NCBI GenBank assembly: GCA_964017235.1
Contig: OZ024940.1
Location: forward strand, 26,479,615-26,543,614
From: Sabellastarte sp. h YS-2021
Lineage: Eukaryota; Annelida; Polychaeta; Sabellida; Sabellidae
Reading direction: 5' to 3'
DNA: 64,000 nucleotides
Made by a program: the position numbers and the translations under genes. This document shows, one piece after another, positions 50,501 through 61,260 of this stretch; position 1 is the first letter of the stretch, and each line of letters begins with the position of its first letter. The notes under the pieces were generated by a model. That model was not told the origin of the DNA. It did no database searches and was given only the letters and a program-made list of their open reading frames with translations.

Positions 50501-53500
50501 TGTCCTAATCAGCGTATGAAGTTTCCCAGAAAACTGTCCAGATCCACCGGAGCCACAAGTCAAAAATGTTGCAGGTCTATAGCAAGAGTTGCCAGTCCAT
50601 ATTTCAATGTAGCTTCAATGAATATTGAGTTTCATCAGTGACCCAGTGACAGGTGCTAAAGAATAAATGGTTTAATATTACTTTCTATGATGGATTAGAA
50701 AAATAAAATCTCATCAATTCCGATGATTAAAAAAAAAGAATATATGAAGAGTTTTTCTTAAGTTACAGGACATCTGGAGCTGTAACTCTAGAAATATACA
50801 GGTCCATCACAATACATGTACCATATAGTAGTTGCTAGTCTCGGAATAGAGGGGTAGATGTTAATTTCATACAGTGGGGTGATAACACCTTAACTTTTGA
50901 ATAGGGGCTGAAACCAATACTTGGACTTTTGAAGCTTCGAATGTTTTCATTTTGCAGAGCATTGTCCGAGACTACTGCCTCGACCTTACTCAGCGGCCAG
51001 GTTAGTATTTTCTCTTCTCTTTAAAACCTTCGTCAGATTATCTTATCGATGCTGGTTTCTTCGTAATTTAATATTCATTTTATTCTTCTTTTTTAAACAT
51101 AATCAACCCTTTCGCTACCATCTATGACGACTAGCAGTCGACGCCAATGTGTATTACAAGGTACCATGTCTGTCGACACAGGGTCGACGGCAATAATATG
51201 GATTTCTTCTTTCCCTTCAGTATACTGCAATAAGTTTTCTTTGGTGTATCAGTATTAAAACAATTGCTTAAGTAAAATATATGTAAGTTGTGCTATATTT
51301 TCAAATATTTCAACATTTTCACCTATTTTAACTGGTTTTTTTGTATATATTGCCTATTGTTTACTTGTGGTTATATGTATTTGGGGAATTCCCTGGACTT
51401 TCCCCATTTGACTTTCATCAATTTCTAATGAAATATGACGAAAAATAATGCAAATGAAGTGTATAAGGTAGTGAGTTAATGTTTTACTTTATTGGCGTTT
51501 CGGACGTGATATGACGTCATGTGGCTACAGTCCCCCAGAATAATGATCCTTCAGTAGCGAAAGGGTTAAACCCAGTAATTATACATAAATCATCATGTGT
51601 CTGTACTGGTTAATGACTTCTAGTAAATAAAGTGTAAATTCATAATGTTAATTATTTAAATATCGTAGAAGTGTATATTATCACAGGGCGTGATATTTAG
51701 TTATTGCTGTATTTCCTACTGATCTTGTATTATAAAACTACTTCCTCAGTAAAAGTTGAATCTGTTCTAATCTCTCACTCCCGGATCTAAATCTAGAAAA
51801 TTAGTGAAATTTTCTTCAAACTAAAAATGTACACTTCTTAAGTACACAATATTAACTTAACTTTACATTGTCATTTAAATTTAGTCAGCACCATTGAAGT
51901 GAGATTGTCCTTTTTACCTTGGTTATTATTTTTTTTTTTGCCCTTCAGTTCTCCATTGAAAATGCCCGGCAGAATGGAGATTGTATTCAACGTGGTGGAG
52001 ATTCCCAGTGGTGTAGGCAGGGCGTTCGACAGACAGGGCATTTGTACAGGGATGTTGAACAGTATGTGTCAGGATTTACTGACACAAAGTAACAAACATA
52101 TCGACAATGGAACAGTCGATAGCTGTCAAGACAGGTGAGATCAGTTAACTTGATTTATACCGATTTAATTTCACTGCTTTATGGGGGGGTTGGGCTTAGA
52201 TATTGTATAACCACAAGTGGCGCTGTGAAAAGCTGTTGTAAGTTTGACACTTTAAATGGGCCGAGCAAAAGGCTAATCTCTTGGACTTTTTTTAAATGGA
52301 ATATTTTTGAGGTTAAATATTGTATCTAGTTTTTGGGCTGTAAGAAAACTGTAACAAGTCTTACACTTTTACAGACTGGGCAGAATGGAAATCTCTGGAA
52401 GTTACTTTTTTAGTGGAACCCATGTATATGTTCCAGTACAAAGTGTGTAACCAGTGTTTTCACAGATTTCAGCAGAGGAACAATAGATAGTCATTCGGAC
52501 AGTCGAGACAAAATCTTACATCTAAATTGAATGTAAATTGAATTAAAATTAATACAGATGTTAAAGGGAGAATTGACTTGATTTTGCATTCTAGGATGAT
52601 ACTTTTGATGATAGTATTCCCAGGAACAGCATCTAATTTTTTTGTCGTATGATTATTTCTCTTTTTATTTCATGATTCCTTTCTGTCCTAAAGTCAGATT
52701 TTCTTCTACTGTTTTATACTAAATTACTTTATTTTTTTTGCGTAAACCAATCCTTCCTCCTTCAATGTGTTCTGATAATAGAGGTTCTCGTGTGCAGTCA
52801 ATATTAAATACTTCCTTATTTAAGTAGTTTTTCTTATTTCTATTCAACCAGCACCAAAGGGAATCATTCAACAGAGATGGAAACAGATACCAAGAAGAGT
52901 CTGTGCAACAAAATGGATGGTTTGAGCATTCGGGAAAACTTGCCCAAGGTAGACAGTTCAGTCATTGAATGCATGATGCACTGGATCAACAGGTTTCAAT
53001 ATAAGCATTGGCAGCAAGTCAGATTTTGAGAAAATTACCTCAACAAAGCTTTATAAACAATATAAAGGTACTAAAAGCTTAGGTGTACGAAAAATGCAGT
53101 ACACTAAAAGCTAGTGGTCGGACCGGTTCTGATAATGAAAACCGGTTTGCGGGGCTTTGAAACCGAACGAAATCCGGGATTTCGAAAGTGTGCAGAGATA
53201 TGGTAAAAAGTTTATCGCGAGCGTACATGAGCTATATCCCCAATAGGAAATATGCATTCGCGAGGTTTGTAAACTTCATTTACCATGAATATAAAGCGGA
53301 GATGTAAGTTATTTCTTCAAATATATATATTTTTTGTTGTTTTGACAAAATATTAACCAGTAGAAAGCCTAATATAATGACGTTTTCAATAACCGGTACT
53401 TAAATATTCTTTGCGGATTTCGTAATTTCTACCTAAACGAAACGAAATGCGGTATACCGGATTACCGTTCACACCACTACTAAAAGCCCATTTAGAAAAT

Positions 53501-56500
53501 GACTTGAAGTGGCTTACGCATCCATAAATGTATGTAAATTGTGGAAGCCACTGAAATAATGGCCATATAAGGACTACACGAGGTACAAGAATTGGTACAG
53601 AATCAACAAAACGTTCCTAGATTTGTATTAAAAATAACAATACAGCAGTAGTGAAAAGGGTATTAAAATATTTTGAGGGGGAAAAAAGTTTTAAAAAAAG
53701 GGATAATATTGTAAAGCATTATCACTCATCACATATTGTGTAGTTTTAAACTTTGACATAAATGTATAATTGTAAGATGCGGATGAGGGGTTCTCCCACT
53801 CTCACCCCTGTGGTTGTCATTGAAAAAGAGTGAATAAAAGTTATTTTTCTAAAAAAAAAAAAAAAAAAAACCACCCCAAAACATGAACTTCTGGTTGAAA
53901 TAATTAGTAGATTCATTCTGAAACATATGAGAAAGAATAAAAAGTTTAAGAACTTTTCAAAAAATCTTTTAGGAAGCACCTCAAAACTCACCTCTTCAGC
54001 TCTAGCTTCCCAACTTAGTCTTCCTTCCCTCCCGGTCACACCCACAATCCTGGATTACTGACTTTGAACGCCCCTCGACTTCCATATGATAATGATTTTG
54101 TTTAATTAGCCCACTGAGTTCCTCATTGTGGGGAAGACATTGCGCTTGCAAAGCAGTAGATTAGATTAGATTAGATTATATTAGATTAGAAATTCAGTTA
54201 ATCTTAAAGGGTCTAGTTGAGCATTCTATTGATTTTAAAAATGAGGGACTCATTGAAGAGTATAGTAATAACCAGTACAAAACTTACTGCTGTGACTTGC
54301 ACTTGCCTGATGGTTTTCATTGCAAAATGTTGACCAACTTGTATGCACTGCTTCCCTCCATCCACTGAACTCTCAGTTGTGAAATCAAAATGTATCACGT
54401 CTTGAAAGCACCATTTTAACAATGTGAATTAATAAATCAGTCAGTCACTGTATTAATCAGAAATTTCTACCTCTGAACAGCTCTAATTAAAACAGTATAA
54501 TGAGATGTGAGCTTGGCATTCAGTTTAAGGTTGGTTCTGCACTGTTCTTAGCTTCGGGTATACCTGTGTTCTAACCGCCACTTCTCAGTAACATTTCCTA
54601 TTATATTACTCAATGGTTTGTACCCTCTGCTCAGATCCAGGTGTATCTGCGTTCCAACCAGCACTTCCGGCCACCAGAGGACCTCTCCACTTCCTGTATT
54701 CTCGTCGGTCCAGGGACGGGTGTGGCACCTTTCGTAGGCTTCTTGCAGCACAGGTAAACTGATCTAATCTCATCTCTCTGCATAGTGCTTAATCTCTGTA
54801 TAATAACACAGTTCCACTCACATGAGTATGCCTCAATGGTCGCAAGCATAATCTTCCCCAGCTTTGTTCTATTGTAGACTTTTATAGTGCTTAATCTCTA
54901 CCCAAGGCACAACTCGGAAAGCAGATCCATTTTGGTACCATGGAGACGCCGGGTAATTTATGGGCTGAAGTGGGAAAGCCGCATATTGGTACCATGGAGA
55001 CGCCGGGTAATTTATGGGCTGAAGTGGGAAAGCCGCATATTGGTACCATGGAGACGCCGGGTAATTTATGGGCTAAAGTGGGAAAGCCGCATATTGGTAC
55101 CATGGAGACGTCGGGTAATTTATGGGCTAAAGTGGGAAACCCGCATATTGGTACCATGGAGACGCCGGGTAATTTATGGCCTAAAGTGGGAAAACCGCAT
55201 ATTGGTACCATGGAGACGCCGGGTAATTTATGGGCTAAAGTGGGAAAGCCGCATATTTGTACCATGGAGACACCGGGTAATTTATGGGCTAAAGTGGGAA
55301 ACCCGCATATTGGTACCATGGAGACACCGGGTAATTTATGGGCTAAAGTGGGAAAGCCGCATAAACATTGGACAATAGTAAAAGTACTGATACATTCTCT
55401 CAAGATCTAAACAATTCTCCAGGGTTTTGCAATAATTATATTTATATGTTGCTGGATATCTGTTTATAGAACCCTTTATTTGTACATGTGTAAAGATATA
55501 AATGTACTTTAAACACCATAGCTAATTGGCCGGTTAACCTTTTAGAGGTTTTTCTTAGGGGTTTTTTTTTAAATGACTCATTGTATTGCATAGAGTAAAA
55601 AATCTAAAATTCGCCACATATCTGAAATTCGCCACATGTGAAAATACTAATAAAATAAATGAATTATGGTGAGATTTGTTGACTGTATAGTAAACTTAGG
55701 CTTTTAGAACTGAAAAATACTAATTTTTAGACAAAGACATCATTGTCTTCATTAAATTAACTAAGGTTTTAGAGGTGGCGAATTTTAGATTCCTGGCGAA
55801 TTTTAGATTTCTTACTCTAGTATTTATACTCCCCAATGATATTTCCTTTAATGCTAGATATGCCAAGCACTGTTTTGACATATCCCTGCTGCACGTGTAC
55901 AGCCAAAGCTCTAGGTGACTGACTAACAGACTGAGTCTCAGGGATGACTATTTATCAATGTCCCTGAGGTTCTTTAGCCTGCCACTGGGGATAGGATCCA
56001 CTGAGAGAGAACTGCTATTTAAGTGGTCATCCGTGTCACCATGTATCTGCCTGTATCTGGGATCAAAACCCAAAAATAAAAATATACAATGACAACTAAA
56101 CTATTTCATTTTCAGAAAACAATTTTATGCATAAATAATTATTTGTGTGGATTTTTTTTTTCAGAGCGGCAAAATTAGAGCAAAATGGTTCTGAGAAGAA
56201 GCCGGGAGAAATGTGGTTGTTTTTTGGCTGTCGACATAAAGAAAGAGACTTTTTATTCAGGTCAGTGAAGCTTTTTTTTTTGTCAGTGTACCACAGTGAG
56301 ACTGATTCACTAAGAAACTAATTAAAACATGTACTTTTTCACTATAAAAACATTACCAAGGTCTCAGCTAAAAAGTTCAGCATAACTTGAAGTTAATTAT
56401 TTCCTGTGGAATATGTCTTACATCAGTGCAATGAACGGTGGCAGAGTGGTAACATTCTCGCCTCCCACCTCTGAGGCCGGGGTTCGGTTCCCGGCACGGC

Positions 56501-57578
56501 CTCAAGTGGGAAAGCTGGTAGTTGCTTGCCGTTGGTCAGCAATTTACAGTACGGAACCTTGACCGACTGTATGTACTGGTTTCCTCTGCCCTTCCAACTA
56601 CCCGTCGTGATATGACCTGTACAGTGTTGAAAGTGAAATAAATAAATAAAGTGCAATGAAATAGTATTAAATATTTTACAGGGAAGAATTAGAATCCTTT
56701 GCAAAGTCAGGCGTACTGACAAACCTCCAGGTGAGCTTCTCGAGAGATCAAACTCCATCGCTTCCAAGCCAGCCCAGATATGTACAGGACAATATCAAGC
56801 TACAGGGTGAAAATATCGCACGATTGATATGTAACGACATGGCTCGGGTCTATGTGTGCGGGGACGCAAAGGGTATGGCTCGAAATGTGAACCAGACATT
56901 TGTAGAAGTCCTACAAGAGCACAGAGGTAAATGTTTACTTTGATATTGTGAATTTATTTCATTGAGAATGAATGTAAAGTCGGTTTTTATTTAGAGTACA
57001 GTAATACCTGTGTTATTTTACCAGGCTTTGGAATTCCAGAATTTGGAAGTGGAATTAACTTCATAAAATCAAGTATTCTGGTAATATAGGGTCGAATGAT
57101 GTAGTAGTTGTTGCATAATGAAGAAATTTCAAGATTTTACAGGAGCTTTACTGCAAGACAAAAAGTATTTGGATTATTTGGGGTTTTGGATGGATACTAA
57201 AGAAATATATTTTTATGAGTAAAAATTCATGGTTGCATTATGTTGTAAATTCTAAAACAGAAAGTCATAGTTGGTGTTATGGTCTTCAGTTCTAAATTAC
57301 TAACGTTTTTTATTTCCCTATTTGTAATGGTAAATTATTTTTCTGTGGAATTATCTGTCTTGTGCTTTACAACAAAAAGATTTAAACTGGATAAGATAAT
57401 CCCTTCTTCCATCTTTTAAACCGCCCATTATGATATGAACTATACAAAGTAATGATGTTATACTCATCAAATTGTATTTAATTTCAAATTATTTCCAGGT
57501 ATGACTGAAAAAGAGTCTGCAGCCTTTATAATGGACATGAGAATCAACAGGCGATATCTTGAGGATGTGTGGACGTAA
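40773..57578 (+). CDS. MTRR: Methionine synthase reductase, complete, 16 coding exons
   Basis: Exons: 40773-40812, 41583-41677, 43896-44046, 44392-44509, 45564-46446, 46786-46878, 47612-47697, 48278-48434, 49511-49691, 50958-51000, 51949-52134, 52852-52948, 54635-54753, 56165-56260, 56682-56926, 57499-57578. They sum to 2670 nt and keep one frame (889 aa). The donor of exon 5 is the least certain. The protein is a diflavin reductase: FMN domain (1-155), long linker (about 156-425), FAD and connecting domain (430-710), NADPH domain (710-889) ending [12 protein letters not shown] passes electrons from NADPH through FAD and FMN to cob(II)alamin on methionine synthase, allowing S-adenosylmethionine-dependent reactivation. 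Human MTRR is about 700 residues; the extra length here is in the linker. The dedicated FMN-domain wording ([15 protein letters not shown]) matches MTRR better than cytochrome P450 reductase. Confidence 0.96.
41837..43337 (+). mobile_element. 1.5 kb element with palindrome-rich terminal inverted repeats
   Basis: The left end 'GTTACAGTCAATCTGTGAAA' continues into 'CCAGTCATTACACGTAATG'. The right end, read in reverse complement, is the same for more than 40 bp. Inside each terminus are tandem near-palindromes of 22 bp (type CAGTCATTACGCGTAATGAC+TG): four on the left (41858-41970) and five on the right (43179-43315). ATAT flanks both sides, though the AT-rich context makes the duplication uncertain. 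The interior is AT-rich and has no transposase ORF, so the element is non-autonomous. Confidence 0.82.
45016..45327 (+). mobile_element. tRNA-derived SINE, family C
   Basis: The most complete copy. A-box 'TGGCCTAGTGGGTAACAC', B-box 'GAGTTCAAACCC', a body with 'ggctaaagaacctcaagga', and the tail 'gatattgcactgagtataaa' with AATAATAACAA. Lies in MTRR intron 4. Confidence 0.85.
45564..46446 (+). CDS. MTRR: MTRR exon 5: end of FMN domain plus expanded acidic linker
   Basis: 883 nt. The first ~20 codons finish the FMN domain ([20 protein letters not shown]). About 250 codons rich in Ser, Asp, Glu, Asn, Lys and Gln follow, without hydrophobic blocks and presumably disordered. The 3' part returns to conserved wording ([17 protein letters not shown]), comparable to the SLTRSVPPLSQ stretch of vertebrate MTRR. 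The frame reads on past the proposed donor (46446/46447, GTTAGT) to a stop at 46480-46482; another donor, GTCAGT at 46439, is possible but would break the frame with exon 6. Confidence 0.88.
46786..52948 (+). CDS. MTRR: MTRR exons 6-12: connecting and FAD-binding domains
   Basis: Residues about 430-710. Recognisable blocks are the domain start ([20 protein letters not shown]), [15 protein letters not shown] (the GD of the FAD domain entry), [33 protein letters not shown], the flavin-binding [10 protein letters not shown] (exon 10), and GICTGML (exon 11). Exon 12 (52852-52948) is a variable Lys/Ser-rich hinge before the NADPH domain. All introns obey GT/AG. Confidence 0.94.
46862..47495 (+). 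repeat. Splice-donor minisatellite in MTRR intron 6
   Basis: About 27 tandem units of 21-23 bp with consensus 'GAGCTAGATATACAGGTAAAC'-like wording (20 of its bases: AGCTAGATATACAGGTAAAC). The first unit is the end of exon 6 plus its own donor ('CTGGATATACAG|GTAAACCTG', 46867-46887). Most units therefore carry a CAG|GTAA(A/G) donor-like sequence. Confidence 0.9.
47982..48092 (-). mobile_element. hAT-type MITE fragment
   Basis: From 'agggcagggtaggtaccaga' to 'tccccaatcg', matching in reverse complement the right half of 26419-26788. It ends abruptly against the piggyBac-type fragment that follows. Confidence 0.7.
48093..48206 (+). mobile_element. piggyBac-type MITE fragment
   Basis: The last ~114 bp match the right end of 51107-51565, ending 'GTAGCGAAAGGG' followed by TTAA. 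The 5' part is missing. Confidence 0.75.
48661..48905 (-). mobile_element. tRNA-derived SINE, family C, diverged
   Basis: Minus-strand head with 'GCCTAGTGGGTTAAACACC' and B-box-like 'GGGTACGATCCC'. The body matches 45016-45327; the 3' tail is missing. Confidence 0.7.
49725..49958 (+). mobile_element. tRNA-derived SINE, family B
   Basis: A-box 'TGTAGCGGTTAGCG', B-box 'GGTTCGAGTCTC', then a body homologous to family A, ending 'CAATATGACCCTGGCTGTTG' and an (AAAC)n/(AAAT)n tail. It starts 34 bp after the donor of MTRR exon 9. Confidence 0.85.
50390..50680 (+). mobile_element. SINE-like repeat, family E
   Basis: A B-box-like 'GGTTTGAGTCCGG' near the 5' end, and the 3' part 'ggtgctaaagaataaatgg', also seen in worn form at about 33220-33285. 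Only two copies are in the window, so the assignment is moderate. Confidence 0.5.
51107..51565 (+). mobile_element. piggyBac-type MITE
   Basis: 459 bp with termini CCCTTTCGCTAC and GTAGCGAAAGGG. The right flank is TTAA and the left flank TCAA (one change from TTAA). A CCCTTT end next to TTAA is typical of piggyBac elements. It lies in MTRR intron 10, contains several GTCGAC-type palindromic words near its left end, and has no ORF. Confidence 0.82.
53112..53479 (+). mobile_element. hAT-type MITE with 8 bp target duplication
   Basis: 368 bp. The ends TAGTGGTCGGACCGGT and ACCGTTCACACCACTA are imperfect inverted repeats, flanked by CTAAAAGC on both sides (53104-53111, 53480-53487). Lies in MTRR intron 12. 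Confidence 0.87.
53930..54195 (+). mobile_element. LINE 3' end relict with TTAGA tail
   Basis: One frame reads [13 protein letters not shown], resembling the C-terminal FRKKLKTYLF of the LINE at the right end of the window. The copy ends in a (TTAGA)n microsatellite (54157-54192), as expected of a non-LTR tail. Confidence 0.65.
54635..57578 (+). CDS. MTRR: MTRR exons 13-16: NADPH-binding domain
   Basis: Residues about 711-889. The pyrophosphate loop is [16 protein letters not shown] (exon 13), then [14 protein letters not shown] (exon 14), the ribose/phosphate segment [22 protein letters not shown] and [14 protein letters not shown] (exon 15), and RRYLEDVWT before TAA (exon 16). The penultimate Trp fits the aromatic residue that stacks on FAD in this family. 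Candidate AATAAA signals lie well downstream (58424, 58550), so the 3' UTR end is undecided. Confidence 0.95.
54934..55363. repeat. 54 bp minisatellite, eight units
   Basis: The unit begins GGTACCATGGAGACGCCGGG and includes 'taatttatgggctaaagtgg' and 'gccgcatatt'. Eight units with few substitutions. Since 54 is a multiple of 3 and the unit lacks stops in several frames, ORFs of 156-170 aa open on both strands; they are not genes. It lies in MTRR intron 13, next to a 'ttatagtgcttaatctct' LINE-tail word. Confidence 0.95.
55591..55819 (-). mobile_element. MITE with GAGTAAGAAATC termini, copy 5
   Basis: 229 bp, both TA boundaries intact. Inverted relative to copies 1-3. In MTRR intron 13. Confidence 0.88.
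55905..56075 (-). mobile_element. tRNA-derived SINE, family C, truncated
   Basis: The body words 'cagggatgactatttatcaa', 'gaggttctttagcctgcc' and 'ctgtatctgggatcaaaacc' match 45016-45327. The head is incomplete. About 90 bp upstream of MTRR exon 14. Confidence 0.75.
56434..56650 (+). mobile_element. tRNA-derived SINE, family A
   Basis: Plus-strand copy: A-box 'GTGGCAGAGTGGTAACAT', B-box 'GGTTCGGTTCCC', tail AAATAAATAAATAAA. It ends 31 bp before MTRR exon 15, so it occupies the region where the branch point of that intron is expected. Confidence 0.87.
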
Positions 57579-57861
57579 CTAGTCGAAGTTATTAATTATT
57601 GACTGTTTAACATATTTTAGGACAGGGTTAGACTGTATATCCAGGGATGGCATGGGAACTTGACCTATACACTTTATGTTACCCGAGTAATGGTTACATT
57701 ACATTTTGTCATTACATTATGGAAGGCCGCTAAATTTGGTTTGGTTCTGTTGGTTCAGTTGTTTACTTCATGATGTGATAGATTGTTTAAAGTTGTAAAA
57801 TGAATATGTAATAGGTAATTGTTAGTTTACATTGCCAGAAAGTTTGCTTTCCATTCAGTTG

Positions 57862-58230
57862 ATATTCTATTCTATTCTGGACTTTTGTAGTGCTTAGTCT
57901 CTCTCTCTCCACAGAGGCAGACTTTAAGCTGTGACAAACAAGACGATTCCAATGTTCATTGGTCCGTGAACATAGAAATGTTTGATTACCACAGTGACAC
58001 TGGCTAGGTAAAAAACTAGGGTGGGAAGGTCTTGGCAACAGATATGATTTCAATATCTTTCTAAAGGAGGTCATAGAAGGGGGCAGAATGAACATCCTGC
58101 AGGCTGCTTAGTCCAGACTGTGAGAGCATCAAAGGCAAAACTATGACCAGAATACTTTCAGGATTTATGTACATAAGATGGACATAAGGGAAGAATGGCC
58201 AGGAACAAAAGATAGTGGTGCCTAGCATAA
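57862..58230 (-). mobile_element. LINE 3' end relict
   Basis: On the minus strand a frame reads SFRKILKSYLLPRP, similar to LINE C-termini. The end carries 'agcactacaaaagtcc' and an (AGAAT)n tail, as in the LINE at 62108. It lies about 280 bp after the MTRR stop. Confidence 0.65.
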
Positions 58231-60410
58231 TTGATATTCTGTTTATCCTATGGTTCAATGTATAAGACTTGAAAGACGAGTAAAGTTCAAAGTCACATTT
58301 TTCAGCCAGCCAGAGTTTATGAAAACCTGCACTGTTTCCATATTATGGATTGACTATTCACATTGTAGTAACTCCACATTACATCACCTGGGATTGTCAG
58401 TTTATTGCATTAAAGATGGATATAATAAAAGATGGGTGTAAAATGGTTATCAACATGTAAAAGATGAAGCTGTCCATTTATTACAGTAACTGCTGTATTT
58501 TGTTATAGTAATACAAACGTCCATGGTATTAAACAGTCAAAATGCTTGGAATAAAACATATTCAGTGTTCCCAATGTATCCAGTAAAAGATGTGATGCAC
58601 GCTGAAATTACTAGTATTAGGTATGTGTGAAGAAGTATGAACATTCACTATATTATCCGTGATTTGCATACAATTCTGGTGCTTTAACATGTTGAACAAG
58701 TGGGGTTCTCTACTGAAAGTCCAACCCATTTGATATTACTCATGTGAAATAAAAAAAAAGGTTGCTTAATATTTCTGAAAAATATACTCATATAAATCTG
58801 TTCATTGTTTCACTGAAATTGTAATTCTTATAAATTCTTCACAATTACATGCATACATAATTTCTATAAGATACTCTACGTCACACATGACTCTGTATTT
58901 TATTAAACTACAATCCAAAATTGGTACAGAATTTAATAAACGTATCAGATACCAATACAATCTTTTTTGCTTATTGACTTCAGACCTGTTTGATGTTTGA
59001 TTGTTTTGCATAGCATAGCTGCATCATGATTTACTTATGAAAAAAGAGCCCATATGATTTAATGTTAAATTAAAACACTAAATATAAAATCAGCAACCAC
59101 CAGATTAAATATCCAATCCGTCATATCTGTATGGGTAACCTTCAAAAACCAGCATTACCGAGGCTGGTACCTTTCATACCACAAATTTCTTGCCTTTTTA
59201 ACCATATAATTCTTGCCTACTCCTGTTTATTAAATGAAGCAACTGTTTGGGCACATCTCAAAATTTTGTCCCATCATACTTTCCATTGCATGCACAGGTT
59301 TGAGATTAATTCTAAAAATTAGAGCTAGTTTCTTTTGTATAAGACTCCCCCTTCAACGGGCTGAGGTCATATCAGGATGCATCCCCAGTATAGCAAACCT
59401 AATGTGGGCTGGATTCAAACCCAGGATCATGTGCAGTAGAAACCAAAGGACTAAATGCCAAACTTGTTTACCGTCTAGCGTCCCAGACTAAATGAATATA
59501 CAGGATCAATAACAATAAATTATTACTCTACAAGGAAAGGTTTGGTATAAATATTATAGATTTAAGTATGTTTTGAACTCCAAATAATTGTGTTTTCAAA
59601 AATTTATAATCACAAATATAATATATATTTAACATTCTGACCTAAAATAATTAAGATTATACAATAATTCACTAAATATTAATAAATTATACATTATCAT
59701 TCACCCAAACGCACTAGTTCTCCATTTCTGGCCATTCTGATTTAGCGATCTTTTTTATAGCTGGACCTTATTTTGGCCGAATTTACACCGGGGCGTTTTG
59801 ATGAAAAGTTTAGTGTCGACAAGTTTAAAATTGTTTTTGTTTTGGTCGGATGTCATTTTTAATAAAAACATTAAATATCCAGGAATCACATATTTTACAC
59901 GGTGAGCTATACATAAAATATTGTAGCAATGTTTGTATTTTCAGTCTTTGTGGAACAACTTTTAATTATTAACAGGAATAGTGTGGTTTCAAGTCAAATC
60001 TGAAATTACCGCTCACCCGGTAAAAAGTGTCCCACTGACGACTTGACAAGAATATAGTAGACAAACGGTCTTAATAGTTCTTAAAATACCAGTAACGGTT
60101 ACAATTGGCAGTCATTATAAATTCCTGTAAAAGCAACGTTATAACTGAACGGTCTTTTTGTTTTTGAAGCTTCAAATTCCCCGTTTATTGAAATTGTATC
60201 ATCCGTATCATACCCAGACGAGTGTACTCGATGGTTATTGGACAAAACTACAGTGATAACATATAAAAATGTGTTGTGTTAAATTGACGTCTGTTTTATA
60301 CCTGCAAATTACATTCACTGCAAAACCAGAACCTTCATGGTTCACTATCACCCAGGCATCTTCATTGTAGAACCTTTGCACTGAGTTGAGATGGTTGTCC
60401 CGCATTGTTC
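58231..60410. other. Intergenic, AT-rich
   Basis: No gene recognised. A worn SINE-like segment with a tRNA-like B-box (minus, about 59370-59490) is the only repeat assigned. Confidence 0.4.
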
Positions 60411-60800
60411 TAGTGCTGGGAATCGTCTCCAATTTTCATGGTCGATTATTCGTCCATTTTTCCAAGCGATGATCGACCCATAATCGATTATTTTACTCGA
60501 TTATTGTTTATTATTTAAGAAACACTCTCCGGGATAAAGTGTAGGTCAATCTGGTGAGAATAATGGTGTTCCGACATTTAGAATCGACCGAAAGCACCCA
60601 CTTCCTGTAAATATGGCGGTAGACATAAACAAACTTGAAATTTAAGACAAAACTGTCAGTTTATTAAGTAAAAATATCTAAAATATTTTTAAAATACGTG
60701 GATATTGATATAAATCAAGAAAGGTAAGATATAATTTAAGCTTAATAATCGATCATTAGAAAATGTCAGTGACCGACCGCGATTCTACACTGTCACTAAT
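60411..60800 (+). mobile_element. Possible hAT-type MITE
   Basis: TAGTGCTGGGAATCG at the left and CGATTCTACACTG...CACTA at the right are imperfect inverted ends. No target duplication could be read. The interior has an ETS-like CACTTCCTG next to ATGGCGG (about 60598-60618). Confidence 0.4.
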
Positions 60801-60926
60801 TAATCAACAATATGTCTAATCGCCACACCACTACTGAAGAAGCAGCATTTTGTGGACTCTTCTACACATCTTCCACTCCAATGAGTCAACTACCATTTAA
60901 GACGTCCTCAATGACCCTGTCAATGA

Positions 60927-61260
60927 TCAACTACCCCAGGATCTGCCACAGCCTAGACTGTATATCTTTTTGGTGGAAGGCCCCTGGTTTGCCTTTTGAT
61001 TGGTTCTTTTTGCCTTTGGTGGACCTATGGCTGTTGAAAAATCCACAGTGTCACTGGCAGGGATATGGAACTGAGACAATCTACTCTTGGCTGACAATTC
61101 CACTTCTGTATCACTTTCCATTTCATCGTCCACCAGCTAAGTTTCAGTTACTTCTTTCACTGGCTCAGTTCCCTGCACTTCTTCCTTTGGCTCGGCTACA
61201 TCTCCTGACTCACTTATCTGTACTTCAACCCCTTGAACTTTCTTCATTCCTTTCCACATA
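60927..61260 (-). pseudogene. Broken minus-strand ORF abutting a LINE
   Basis: Reading from 61260 towards 60927 gives about 40 Glu/Val-rich codons, one in-frame TAG near 61140, and then 68 codons (VDDEMESDTEVELSAKSRLS onwards, including PPKAKRTNQKANQGPSTKK) to a stop. The amino-acid composition is protein-like, acidic then basic, but I recognise no family. It could be part of a retroelement ORF1 or a host gene fragment. It ends exactly where the plus-strand reverse transcriptase begins. Confidence 0.4.

Noticed and set aside
54887-55410. ORFs of 156-170 codons on both strands
   Set aside because: They are translations of the 54 bp minisatellite and lie in an MTRR intron; no domain or splice support.
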